Assembly: GCA_964617565.1 (NCBI GenBank)
Contig: CAZTYH010000016.1
Location: 1 to 48,883 of the forward strand
Direction of reading: 5' to 3'
DNA length: 48,883 nt
Source: JAKJGV01 sp964617565
Lineage (GTDB): Bacteria > Verrucomicrobiota > Kiritimatiellia > CAIQIC01 > JAGNIJ01
The position numbers were made by a program, and so were the translations under genes. How positions within the stretch are numbered: position 1 is the stretch's first letter; the number at the start of each line of letters is the position of its first letter. Positions 41,292-48,883 of the stretch are shown piece by piece. Under the pieces are notes generated by a model. It did not search any database, was not told the DNA's origin, and was given only the letters and a program-made list of their open reading frames with translations.

Positions 41292-43787
41292 TCAAGGCTT
41301 TTGCTCTTCCCCTGCCGATTCTTCGCCCGCCTCTTCCTGGCCTTCTTCTGAAAGGTTGTCTCCTTCTTCCGGCTCCACGGTCGTGGCTGAAACCAGCTTG
41401 TCGTCGGCCCCCAGGTTGATCAGGCGTACGCCTTGCGTGTTGCGGCTGATGGTGCGGATATCGCTCACCGGCATGCGGATCATCTGGCCGCCACTGGTGA
41501 TGAGCATGATCGCGTCATTATCGTGCACGCTGTGCGCGCCGACCACTTTGCCGTTCCGCTCGGTTGTCTTGATCGTGATAATGCCCATGCCGCCGCGGCT
41601 CTGCACCCGGTATTCGTCGAACGAAGTGCGCTTGCCGTAGCCGTTCTCCGTGATGGCCAGCAGCGTGGCGTTCAGTTCCACCACCTCGACACTGTCCACC
41701 CGGTCGCCCTTTCGCAGCGTGATGCCCCGGACGCCCCGCGTGTCGCGGCCCTGGTCGCGCAACTGCTCCTCGTTGAAGCGAATGCTCATGCCGTTATGCG
41801 TGATGAGCATGACGTCGTCATTCCCGGCCGTCATTTTCACGCCGATCAGACGATCCCCTTCATCAATGGAAATCGCGATAATTCCGCCGGCGCGTGGATT
41901 GCCGAATGCTTCGAGATTGGTCTTCTTCACCACGCCGTTTTCCGTCGCGAACACGAGATGCTGCGTATTCGCAAACTCGCGGACCCGGATCATGGCTGCG
42001 ATCTTTTCTTCGCTGCTGACGTCGAGCAGGTTGATCATCGCCTTGCCGCGCGCAGCCCGGCCTCCCTCGGGCACCTCATAGACTTTCTTCCAATACACGC
42101 GGCCTTTCTCCGTAAAGAAAAGGATGTAGTCGTGCGTGGATGCCGTGAAAACGTGTTCCACGTAATCCTCGTCCTTCGTGTCCATGCCCATGACCCCTTT
42201 ACCGCCGCGACGCTGCTGCCGGTAGGTGCTGACCGGAACGCGCTTGATGTAGCCGGTGTGGCTGATCGTGATCACGCAACCGCGATCGGCGATAAGATCC
42301 TCGACATTCAGGTCGCCTTCTTCCGGGACGATATCGGTACGCCGTTCATCGGAATAGCGCGTTTTCAAGTCAAGCAGGTCGGTTTTCATCAAGTCGTAAA
42401 GCTTGCGCTCGCTGGAAAGCAGGTCGCGCAGGTAGTTGATCAGCTTGATGACTTCGAGATACTCCTCGTCAATTTTTGTCCGCTCGAGGTTCGTCAATTG
42501 ATACAGGCGCATCTCCAGGATGGCATTGGTCTGAACTTCAGACAAGCCGAACTTTTTCATCAATTGTATGCGCGCGTCGTTCCGGTCCTTCGATTCGCGG
42601 ATGGTGCGAACCACCGCGTCGAGGTGATCGAGGGCGATTTTCAAACCCTCGAGGATGTGGGCTCGCGCTTCCGCTTTTTCGAGGTCGAATTGCGCGCGGC
42701 GCGTGAGCACCTCAAAGCGATGCTGGATGAAGCATTGCAGCATTTCCTTGAGGTTCAAGATGCGCGGTCGGCCATGATCAATGGCCAGCATGATCGCGCC
42801 GAACGTTGTTTCAAGAGGGGTATGCTGGTAGAGGTTGTTCAGGATCACCTTGGCGATGGCGCCCCGCTTGATTTCGATGACGATGCGAACGCCATCCTTG
42901 TCGGATTCGTCGCGAATATCGGAGATGCCCTCGATCCGTTTGTCTTGAACCAACTCGGCCATTTTTTCGATCAGCGAGGCCTTGTTCACCGTGTACGGGA
43001 TGTCGGAGATGATAATGCTCTCCTTGCCTTGCGGTCCCGGCTCGATGCCTGCGCGGCCGCGAACTTTCAACAGGCCACGCCCGCTTTCATACATCGTCTT
43101 GATGGGGTTCAGGCCATGGATCATGCCGCCGGTAGGAAAGTCCGGACCTTTTACAAGCTGCATGAGGTCGGCCACGGTACAATCCGGATTGTCAATGATG
43201 TGAACAACGGCGTCCACGATCTCGCCAAGGTTGTGCGGCGGGATATTGGTGGCCATGCCGACCGCGATGCCGGTGCTGCCGTTGACCAGCAGGTTTGGGA
43301 CGCGGGCGGGCAGGACGGTCGGTTCCCGCAGGCTTTCGTCGAAGTTGGGCTGCATATCAACCGTATTTTTATCAATATCGGCAAGCAGCTCTTCCGCCAT
43401 CCGGTCGAGGCGGCACTCGGTATATCGGTAAGCCGCGGGCGGGTCGCCATCGAGACTTCCGAAGTTGCCTTGTCCGTTGATGAGCATGTAGCGCATGGAA
43501 AAGTCCTGTGCCATGCGCACGAGCGTGTCGTAAACGGCTGAATCGCCGTGGGGATGGTAATTACCGATGACTTCACCGACGACCTTCGCGCACTTGACGA
43601 AAGACTTGTTATGCACCCATCCGCGCTCCCGCATGGCGAACAGGATGCGCCGGTTTCCGGGCTTCAGTCCGTCGCGCGCATCCGGCAGGGCGCGGCCGAC
43701 AATCACGCTCATTGAATAGTCAATGTACGCGCGTTGCATCTCGTCTTCGATGTTTACAAAATCCACTCGTTCGTTCTGTGTGTACAT
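41292..43787 (-). CDS. gyrA: DNA gyrase subunit A
   Basis: An 831-residue protein; ATG 43787 gives the canonical N-terminus. The breakage-reunion domain has 'DARDGLKPGNRRILFAM' and a quinolone-determining region 'HPHGDSAVYDTLVRMAQ'. That region has Ser83 and Asp87 in E. coli numbering, the drug-sensitive residues. The catalytic tyrosine is Tyr122 in 'AAYRYTECRL'. The C-terminal beta-pinwheel carries the GyrA box 'QQRRGGKG', which marks true gyrase rather than topoisomerase IV. The tail (about 800-831) is very acidic. With gyrB directly upstream on the same strand it forms a gyrBA unit that introduces negative supercoils. Confidence 0.98.
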   Translation of the reverse strand: MYTQNERVDFVNIEDEMQRAYIDYSMSVIVGRALPDARDGLKPGNRRILFAMRERGWVHNKSFVKCAKVVGEVIGNYHPHGDSAVYDTLVRMAQDFSMRYMLINGQGNFGSLDGDPPAAYRYTECRLDRMAEELLADIDKNTVDMQPNFDESLREPTVLPARVPNLLVNGSTGIAVGMATNIPPHNLGEIVDAVVHIIDNPDCTVADLMQLVKGPDFPTGGMIHGLNPIKTMYESGRGLLKVRGRAGIEPGPQGKESIIISDIPYTVNKASLIEKMAELVQDKRIEGISDIRDESDKDGVRIVIEIKRGAIAKVILNNLYQHTPLETTFGAIMLAIDHGRPRILNLKEMLQCFIQHRFEVLTRRAQFDLEKAEARAHILEGLKIALDHLDAVVRTIRESKDRNDARIQLMKKFGLSEVQTNAILEMRLYQLTNLERTKIDEEYLEVIKLINYLRDLLSSERKLYDLMKTDLLDLKTRYSDERRTDIVPEEGDLNVEDLIADRGCVITISHTGYIKRVPVSTYRQQRRGGKGVMGMDTKDEDYVEHVFTASTHDYILFFTEKGRVYWKKVYEVPEGGRAARGKAMINLLDVSSEEKIAAMIRVREFANTQHLVFATENGVVKKTNLEAFGNPRAGGIIAISIDEGDRLIGVKMTAGNDDVMLITHNGMSIRFNEEQLRDQGRDTRGVRGITLRKGDRVDSVEVVELNATLLAITENGYGKRTSFDEYRVQSRGGMGIITIKTTERNGKVVGAHSVHDNDAIMLITSGGQMIRMPVSDIRTISRNTQGVRLINLGADDKLVSATTVEPEEGDNLSEEGQEEAGEESAGEEQKP

Positions 43788-43829
43788 GTTCGCCTTTTCG
43801 CTCTTGAAAACAGGATTTAAGGGTTCCTA

Positions 43830-46403
43830 TCAGATGTCCAGGTTGCGCACGTTCAGCGCGTTTTCCTCGATGAAGGCGCGCCGCGGCTCCACTTCATCGC
43901 CCATCAGCACGGTAAACAGCTGGTCCGCGCGATACGCATCTTCGAGGACAACCTGGAGAAGTTTTCGTTTCTCCGGGTTCATCGTCGTTTCCCAAAGCTG
44001 CTCGGGATTCATTTCGCCGAGACCTTTGTACCGCTGAATATCCAATCCCTTGCGGCCGACCGTTCGTACCCGGTCCAGCAACTCGCCCAGGGAGTGGATC
44101 GGCACACGATTTTCGTCTCCGTCCACGAGATTGAAGAAAGGTTCCTCGCGAGGCAGGAGCATATCGGAGCTGAGCTGACGCTGCTCCAGTTTCGTGATCA
44201 AGCGAGCCAGTGCCGGCGCCGAATAGATTTCCACCCAGCGAATACCCTTATGGCGGGCTGAGCCGTTGCCCCCGCCTTCCTCGGTAAAGATTTCGAGCTG
44301 GATACCGAGTTTGCGCTCCGCGTCTTCCCGCAGCTTGCGAAGTTCCGCTTCGTTGTACACGTAATGCTTCTCTTGCTCGCCTTCGTGTTCGATCGTGACG
44401 AGATACTGGGGGAACGCGCCGCTTTTCGCTTCCCTCAGGCGCAGGAACTCCTCGAAAACGATGCCTTTCCGCGACAGCAATTCCTCGATGCGCTCGATCT
44501 CCGTGAGGCATTCGAGCAGGCTCTCGAGTTGCTGTTGGGTGAAGCCCTCGGTGCCATCCACTTTCTCCACCTTCACCTCTTCAATGCCCATTTTGAGAAG
44601 AATGCGGGTCAACTCTGCATCGTTTTCGATGTATTCCTCGTGCTTCTTCCTCTTGATTTTATAAAGAGGGGGCTGCGCGATATAAATGTAACCGCGATCG
44701 AGCAGCTGTCGCATCTGGCGATAGAAAAACGTGAGGAGCAGTGTACGGATGTGCGAGCCGTCCACGTCGGCATCGGTCATGATGATGACCCGGTGGTAGC
44801 GCGCCTTTTCGATGTCGAAGGCATCCTGTCCGATGCTTGTACCGATAGCGGTAACCATCGTGCGGATTTCGTTGTTATTCAGGATCTTGTCCAGCCGCGC
44901 CTTTTCAACATTAAGGACCTTGCCGCGCAACGGAAGGACCGCCTGGAAGCGGCGATCGCGGCCCTGCTTGGCGGAACCGCCGGCGCTGTCGCCCTCGACG
45001 ATGAACAGCTCGGTGAGGGCGGGATCCCGCTCGGAGCAGTCCGCCAGCTTGCCGGGAAGAGATCCGCTGTCCAGCGCGCCTTTGCGCCGCGTCAGGTCCC
45101 GCGCCTTGCGCGCCGCTTCGCGCGCCCGCGCGGAGAGCACGGCTTTGTCCACGATCCTTCGCGCGACCGAAGGATGCTCTTCGAAGTAAATGCCGAGTTG
45201 CTCATTGACGATCGCTTCCACCAGGCCCTGCACCTCGCTATTGCCCAACTTGGTCTTGGTTTGCCCCTCGAATTGCGGGTCGGGCACCTTGGTGCTGATG
45301 ATGGCCGTAAGGCCCTCGCGAATATCCTCGCCGCTCATCGTTTCGGCATCGTCCTTGATGAGCTTGTTGGCCTTCGCATACTGGTTCACCGTGCGGGTCA
45401 GCGCGGAACGGAAGCCGCTCAGGTGCGTGCCGCCCTCGATTGTATTGATGTTGTTGGCGTAGGAGAAAATGTTCTCCGTGTACGTGTCCGTATATTGCAG
45501 CGCGATCTGCACTTGAACCCCGTCCTTTTCCTGGTCAAAGAAGATGACTTTCGGATGCAGGACGTTCTTGTTCTTGTTCAAATGCTCAACGAATTCGGAG
45601 ATGCCGCCTTTGTACAGGTATGTTTCCTCGCGCGCCGGATCTTCCTGCCGCAACTTGATCTCAAGCCCGCCATTCAGAAACGCAAGTTCACGAAGACGCG
45701 TGGCGAGGATGTCCCAGTTAAACTCCGTGACCTGGAAAACCTGCTTGTCGGGGAAGAAAGTGATCTTGGTTCCGGAGCCTTTGATCTTGCCGATTGTTTC
45801 TAGCTTGGTGACGGGACGCCCCCGTTCGTACCGTTGATGATACACGTTCCCGTCGCGCCGGATCTCCGCCTCCATCCATTCGCTCAGCGCGTTAACACAG
45901 GAAACGCCTACACCATGAAGGCCGCCGGAAACCTTGTAACTGGAATGGTCAAACTTGCCGCCGGCATGCAGGGTGGTCAATACCACTTCAACAGCAGGCC
46001 GTTTTTCGGTTGCGTGAATATCCACCGGGATGCCGCGCCCGTCATCGTTGACGGAAACGGAACCATCCGCATTGATGACCACCAGGATGTGTGAGCAATA
46101 GCCGGCAAGCGCCTCGTCCACGCTGTTGTCCACAACTTCATAAACGCAATGATGCAGGCCGCGAACGCCGGTGTCGCCGATGTACATGGCAGGACGCTTC
46201 CGCACGGCGTCCATGCCCCCGAGAACCTGGATGGAACGAGCATCGTAATGCGCACCCATGCCGGCCGGCGGTTGAGCGGATTTCCCGGCAGAATCGGCCT
46301 CTTTTTCGACAGTCCCAGCCTTGACCTTTAAATCAGACATTTCCTTGACGCCTTCAGGCTGTAGAGCAGCCTTTTCCGTGGATTTTTTTTCGCGATCAGA
46401 CAT
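43830..46403 (-). CDS. gyrB: DNA gyrase subunit B
   Basis: An 857-residue protein from ATG 46403 with AGGAAGAG upstream; an in-frame extension to 46529 looks non-coding. The GHKL ATPase domain starts near residue 60 ('QVLGGMDAVRKRPAMYIGDT', 'EVVDNSVDEALAG', 'NDDGRGIPV', 'SGGLHGVGVSCVNALS'). The TOPRIM domain has 'ELFIVEGDSAGGSAKQGRDR' and 'IIMTDADVDGSHI', and the tail has 'QRYKGLGEMNPEQLWET'. The N-terminal about 55 residues before the core are Lys/Glu/Ala-rich and unusual for GyrB. The interval to gyrA is 42 bases. Confidence 0.98.
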   Translation of the reverse strand: MSDREKKSTEKAALQPEGVKEMSDLKVKAGTVEKEADSAGKSAQPPAGMGAHYDARSIQVLGGMDAVRKRPAMYIGDTGVRGLHHCVYEVVDNSVDEALAGYCSHILVVINADGSVSVNDDGRGIPVDIHATEKRPAVEVVLTTLHAGGKFDHSSYKVSGGLHGVGVSCVNALSEWMEAEIRRDGNVYHQRYERGRPVTKLETIGKIKGSGTKITFFPDKQVFQVTEFNWDILATRLRELAFLNGGLEIKLRQEDPAREETYLYKGGISEFVEHLNKNKNVLHPKVIFFDQEKDGVQVQIALQYTDTYTENIFSYANNINTIEGGTHLSGFRSALTRTVNQYAKANKLIKDDAETMSGEDIREGLTAIISTKVPDPQFEGQTKTKLGNSEVQGLVEAIVNEQLGIYFEEHPSVARRIVDKAVLSARAREAARKARDLTRRKGALDSGSLPGKLADCSERDPALTELFIVEGDSAGGSAKQGRDRRFQAVLPLRGKVLNVEKARLDKILNNNEIRTMVTAIGTSIGQDAFDIEKARYHRVIIMTDADVDGSHIRTLLLTFFYRQMRQLLDRGYIYIAQPPLYKIKRKKHEEYIENDAELTRILLKMGIEEVKVEKVDGTEGFTQQQLESLLECLTEIERIEELLSRKGIVFEEFLRLREAKSGAFPQYLVTIEHEGEQEKHYVYNEAELRKLREDAERKLGIQLEIFTEEGGGNGSARHKGIRWVEIYSAPALARLITKLEQRQLSSDMLLPREEPFFNLVDGDENRVPIHSLGELLDRVRTVGRKGLDIQRYKGLGEMNPEQLWETTMNPEKRKLLQVVLEDAYRADQLFTVLMGDEVEPRRAFIEENALNVRNLDI

Positions 46404-46798
46404 ACCTGTTTCTCTTCCTGTTCTTGGTCCGAAAAACCTACCATAAAAATTGATTAAAACACAAATTGAACAGATTGAAATGAGACCATAAAATAGTGGT
46501 GTAAAGCCAGAAAAAACGAAACAAAACATCGCATATAAATAATTGACAACTATGTCAATAATAATAGATATAAATGTGAGACTTAATGGCCCTGTTTGAC
46601 TATGAGCTTTGGAAGGGGTCTTGGAACGTTTTTTCCGCTGGGCTTTTTCTTGTCCGGTGAAAGCTTTTTCCGGAATTCAAAAGACATCAGGCGCGAGTTC
46701 AATTCAATGCTTGGCATGCCCAATGCAGTTCCTGCATATTATGCCGCCCCGTACGCGGGAACTTAATCAGCAAGTAAAAAGAAAAGAGAGCAGGCATT
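46404..46798. other. 395-bp AT-rich divergent intergenic region between gyrB and efp
   Basis: No gene is seen. The middle is strikingly AT-rich. It holds a perfect inverted repeat at 46542-46559 whose left arm contains TTGACA. A weak promoter for efp may be TTGGCA (46711-46716) with CATATT (46735-46740), 18 bases apart. No tRNA or clear structured RNA was recognised. Confidence 0.6.
46542..46559. promoter_or_regulatory. Perfect inverted repeat ATTGACA-N4-TGTCAAT
   Basis: Two 7-base arms pair exactly around ACTA. The left arm includes a consensus -35 (TTGACA, 46543-46548), and TAGATA (46565-46570) lies 16 bases on. This may be an operator over a plus-strand promoter. It lies 139 bases upstream of the gyrB start and 240 bases from efp. 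Confidence 0.4.
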
Positions 46799-47365
46799 AT
46801 GTATACGGCATCCGATTTGAGAAAAGGTTTGAAGATAGAACTCGAAGGGGTTCCTTACGAAGTGGTCGAATTCCAGTTTGTGAAGCCTGGCAAGGGGCAG
46901 GCAATGTACAAGTGCCGGATTCATAACCTTCTTTCGGGCAATGTAACGGATCGCACGTTCCGCGCTGTTGATCGTATTGATAAGCCGGACCTCGAAGAGC
47001 GGGATCTGGCTTATTCGTATCCTGAGGGCGATCACTTTGTGTTCATGGATAACAAGACCTTTGAGCAATTGACGATTTCCGCCGATGTATTGGGCGACAA
47101 GAAGTATTTTCTCAAGGAAGAAGTTGAGGTTCAGGTTCTGTTTTTCAATGGCAAGCCGATTGAAGTGACGCTGCCGGCATACGTGGAGAAGAAGATCGAA
47201 CACACGGAGCCGGGAGCGAGAGGCGATACGGCAACGAACGTCACAAAACCCGCCAAGCTGGAAGGCGGATACGAAGTGGCCGTTCCGCTGTTCATCAACG
47301 AAGGTGACATCGTGCGCATAGATACGCGCACCGGCAAGTATTTCGATCGCGTGAGCAAGGGATAA
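46799..47365 (+). CDS. efp: Translation elongation factor P
   Basis: A 188-residue protein with the three-domain EF-P layout and standard length. The N-terminal KOW-like domain has 'VVEFQFVKPGKGQAMYKCRI'; Lys32 in PGKGQA is the site that corresponds to E. coli Lys34. The OB domains include 'YFLKEEVEVQVLFFNGKPIE' and the C-terminal signature 'GDIVRIDTRTGKYFDRVSKG'. EF-P relieves ribosomes stalled at polyproline. The epmA gene 30 bases downstream indicates beta-lysylation of this lysine. Confidence 0.98.
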   Translation: MYTASDLRKGLKIELEGVPYEVVEFQFVKPGKGQAMYKCRIHNLLSGNVTDRTFRAVDRIDKPDLEERDLAYSYPEGDHFVFMDNKTFEQLTISADVLGDKKYFLKEEVEVQVLFFNGKPIEVTLPAYVEKKIEHTEPGARGDTATNVTKPAKLEGGYEVAVPLFINEGDIVRIDTRTGKYFDRVSKG

Positions 47366-47395
47366 AAATTTGAAGCCACGCGGACAGGGGCCGTT

Positions 47396-48334
47396 ATGAG
47401 TTTGCCCGGTAATGTCGAACACCCCGAGCTCCGCCGGCTGGATTCATTCCGCAGGACCATGATCCTGAGGCATCGCGTCCTGCAGGCGATTCGCAGCTTC
47501 TTCTCCGCGCGCGGATTCCTTGAAGTCGAGACGCCCGTCAGGCAGCGCGCCCCCGCTCCCGAACTGCATATTGATGCCGAGCCTTCCGGGTCTCTTTTCC
47601 TTCGGACTTCGCCCGAATTGCATATGAAGCGGCTGCTGGCAGCCGGGTATCCGCAGATTTTTCAGATGGGTCCTTGCTTCCGTCGCGACGAACGCGGACC
47701 GCTGCATCATCCAGAATACACGATGCTGGAATGGTATCGCGCGAATGCCGGCTATGCAGACATGCTGGCGGATACAAAAGCGTTGATTCACCAACTGGTT
47801 TACGAAGTTGTTGGGAAAGCGGATGTTATGTATCAGGGCCGGGTGCTTGAGCTTTTGCCCGTCTGGGAGCGGATTACCGTTTCCGAGGCCTTCCGGCTCC
47901 ATGCCGGATGGGATCCCTGCGAGAATTTTGACGCGGATCGCTTTGATCTGGATCTCGTGAGCAAGGTGGAGCCGCGGTTGCCCCGCAATGTCCCGGTGAT
48001 ATTGACGGATTATCCAAAGGAGGCGGCGTCTCTTGCGCGTATCAGGAAGGACACGCCGCCGGTCGCGGAGCGATGGGAATTATACATTGCGGGAATTGAA
48101 ATCGCCAACGCCTATTCGGAGCTGAACGATCCGGATGAGCAGCGCGCGCGATTTGATGATGCCGTGAAGCGCCGTCGCGAGCTGGGCAAAGATGTGTATC
48201 CGCCGGACGACGAGTTTCTGGAACTGCTGAAATACATGCCGCCCTCCGGCGGAATTGCCCTGGGCGTTGATCGGCTGGTCATGATCCTGGTGGATGCGGG
48301 CTCACTGGACGAGGTAATTCCGTTCAGGGAGTGA
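47396..48334 (+). CDS. epmA: Elongation factor P--(R)-beta-lysine ligase
   Basis: A 312-residue paralogue of class II lysyl-tRNA synthetase lacking the anticodon-binding domain, as in EpmA/PoxA/GenX. Motif 2 is 'IFQMGPCFRRDERGPLHHPE' with 'YTMLEWYRAN'. Motif 3 is in 'PPSGGIALGVDRLVMIL'. 'ELYIAGIEIANAYSELNDP' forms part of the lysine pocket. It attaches (R)-beta-lysine to EF-P. The lysine 2,3-aminomutase EpmB, which supplies beta-lysine, is not in this window. The gene is 30 bases downstream of efp with no terminator between, so they form an operon. Confidence 0.96.
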   Translation: MSLPGNVEHPELRRLDSFRRTMILRHRVLQAIRSFFSARGFLEVETPVRQRAPAPELHIDAEPSGSLFLRTSPELHMKRLLAAGYPQIFQMGPCFRRDERGPLHHPEYTMLEWYRANAGYADMLADTKALIHQLVYEVVGKADVMYQGRVLELLPVWERITVSEAFRLHAGWDPCENFDADRFDLDLVSKVEPRLPRNVPVILTDYPKEAASLARIRKDTPPVAERWELYIAGIEIANAYSELNDPDEQRARFDDAVKRRRELGKDVYPPDDEFLELLKYMPPSGGIALGVDRLVMILVDAGSLDEVIPFRE

Positions 48335-48384
48335 TGAAGTGCTGGAGTATGGGACCCCATCTCCCCATTATCCCAATCCTTCCG

Positions 48385-48825
48385 CTACCGGCTCGATTCT
48401 TCAATCGCGGTAACCACACCATTCACGAATTCGATGCGGAGTCTTTCGTATTCGTGCCGCTGCTGAACATCAACCCATAAAGTGTCCTGTATCGTGCGCA
48501 CGGTGCCGTCAGCGCCCCTTGAGCGGAAAGGGCCTTCCACGCGCTGGCGTTCCATGGTCGTGTAGGTTTCCGTGTACGCCCAGACCTCGGCTTCGCCGGT
48601 GGCGGTCTTTCGCAGATATCGCCGGTCCGGATCGCCGAGCGCCATGTACACCATGTCGCGATCATAGCCGATATCCATCTTGCCCTGGCGAATGTTCTCC
48701 TGGATGTCCGGCGCAAAGGACGCAAAGAGCTCGGGGTTGCGCTTGATTCGCGCGGACGGAGTGCCGCAGCCCGCGGACAAGAGAAGACCGCATGCCAAAA
48801 CCGCAAGAATCCACCGTTTATTCAT
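48385..48825 (-). CDS. BamE/SmpA-like outer-membrane lipoprotein
   Basis: A 146-residue protein from ATG 48825. The signal ends in the lipobox 'LLSAGC' with Cys20. The folded part has the SmpA/OmlA pattern: a helix 'IQENIRQGKMDIGYDRDMVY', the G-x-P turn 'MALGDPDRRYLRKTATGEAE', 'VWAYTETYT' and a closing strand pair 'LRIEFVNGVVTAIEESSR'. BamE-like proteins support outer-membrane protein assembly, but many small lipoproteins share this fold, so the role is not certain. It is convergent with epmA. Confidence 0.85.
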   Translation of the reverse strand: MNKRWILAVLACGLLLSAGCGTPSARIKRNPELFASFAPDIQENIRQGKMDIGYDRDMVYMALGDPDRRYLRKTATGEAEVWAYTETYTTMERQRVEGPFRSRGADGTVRTIQDTLWVDVQQRHEYERLRIEFVNGVVTAIEESSR

Positions 48826-48883
48826 AATTGCACCTTCTGGATAGGCACATGATACAACAGATGCCCAAAAAGACGAAACGGAA

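Noticed and set aside
41433..43541. Long open frame (702 codons) antisense to gyrA, and a similar one antisense to gyrB (44364-45803)
   Set aside because: Both lie entirely opposite well-conserved gyrase genes; the His/Asp/Arg/Ala-rich composition is that of a shadow frame in GC-rich coding DNA.
1..48883. CRISPR arrays, insertion sequences, prophage genes, tRNA or rRNA genes
   Set aside because: No regularly spaced repeats, transposase, integrase or phage motifs, and no cloverleaf-like sequence were recognised by eye; short RNAs could still be missed.

Overview
This window reads as part of a chromosome scaffold from an uncultured bacterium of the PVC group, most likely Verrucomicrobiota and probably close to Kiritimatiellae. 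The pointers are: a pseudopilin with a C-terminal H-x(n)-DG signature; two TIGR03790-type proteins beside an exosortase; a C-terminal 'GVPHWWL...DPDEDEYFTWQEY' module of the kind common in Kiritimatiella/Lentisphaera secreted proteins; RNase HIII; and a short HU-like protein with an 'AARMGRNPATGE' arm. Taxonomy is inferred from gene content, not from a marker tree. The sequence carries two runs of exactly 100 N. One of them (36736-36835) is flanked by an exact 55-bp duplication that looks like an unmerged assembly overlap.

Layout. 1-8.3 kb is mixed housekeeping and signalling: a partial secreted protein, a hybrid histidine kinase, a CPA2 antiporter with a fused PTS-EIIA-like domain, an MscS channel, a DJ-1/PfpI protein behind two palindromes, an HU-like protein with a clear terminator, then an FAH-family hydrolase and RNase HIII as a minus-strand pair. 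8.5-40.6 kb is a large extracellular-polysaccharide and exosortase island. Its first block (8.5-16.2 kb) is envelope machinery: SLH-like secreted protein, outer-membrane barrel, Wzz/BY-kinase, Wza-like lipoprotein, O-antigen ligase/polymerase with TPRs, pseudopilin. A GbsR/MarR-type regulator with a palindrome in front of it follows. The second block (17.0-29.9 kb) is sugar and assembly genes: aminotransferase, UDP-sugar 6-dehydrogenase, flippase, four glycosyltransferases, SDR epimerase, Wzy-like polymerase, two methyltransferases. A WecG-type transferase sits on the opposite strand. The third block (30.9-39.6 kb) holds the initiating transferase WbaP, two TIGR03790 proteins, a HAD phosphatase, exosortase and EpsI. 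A UDP-glucuronate decarboxylase follows.

40.7-48.9 kb returns to housekeeping: an FHA protein, gyrA and gyrB on the minus strand, efp with its lysine ligase epmA on the plus strand, and a BamE-like lipoprotein.

How it fits together. WbaP would load the first hexose-1-phosphate on undecaprenyl phosphate. The WecG-type enzyme and the other glycosyltransferases would extend the unit using UDP-uronates, amino sugars and UDP-xylose made by the dehydrogenase, aminotransferase, epimerase and UXS. The MOP flippase and Wzy/WaaL-like proteins would export and polymerise it. The BY-kinase, Wza-like lipoprotein and barrel would control length and carry it across the outer membrane. The exosortase/EpsI pair with twin TIGR03790 proteins suggests that sorted surface proteins are processed together with this polymer. 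No protein in the window ends in a recognisable PEP-CTERM signal, so the substrates are elsewhere. The most unusual points are the zinc-ribbon-like insertion in EpsI, the TIGR03790 pair beside the exosortase, the strong terminator in the wbaP leader, and the paired palindromes before the DJ-1 gene.
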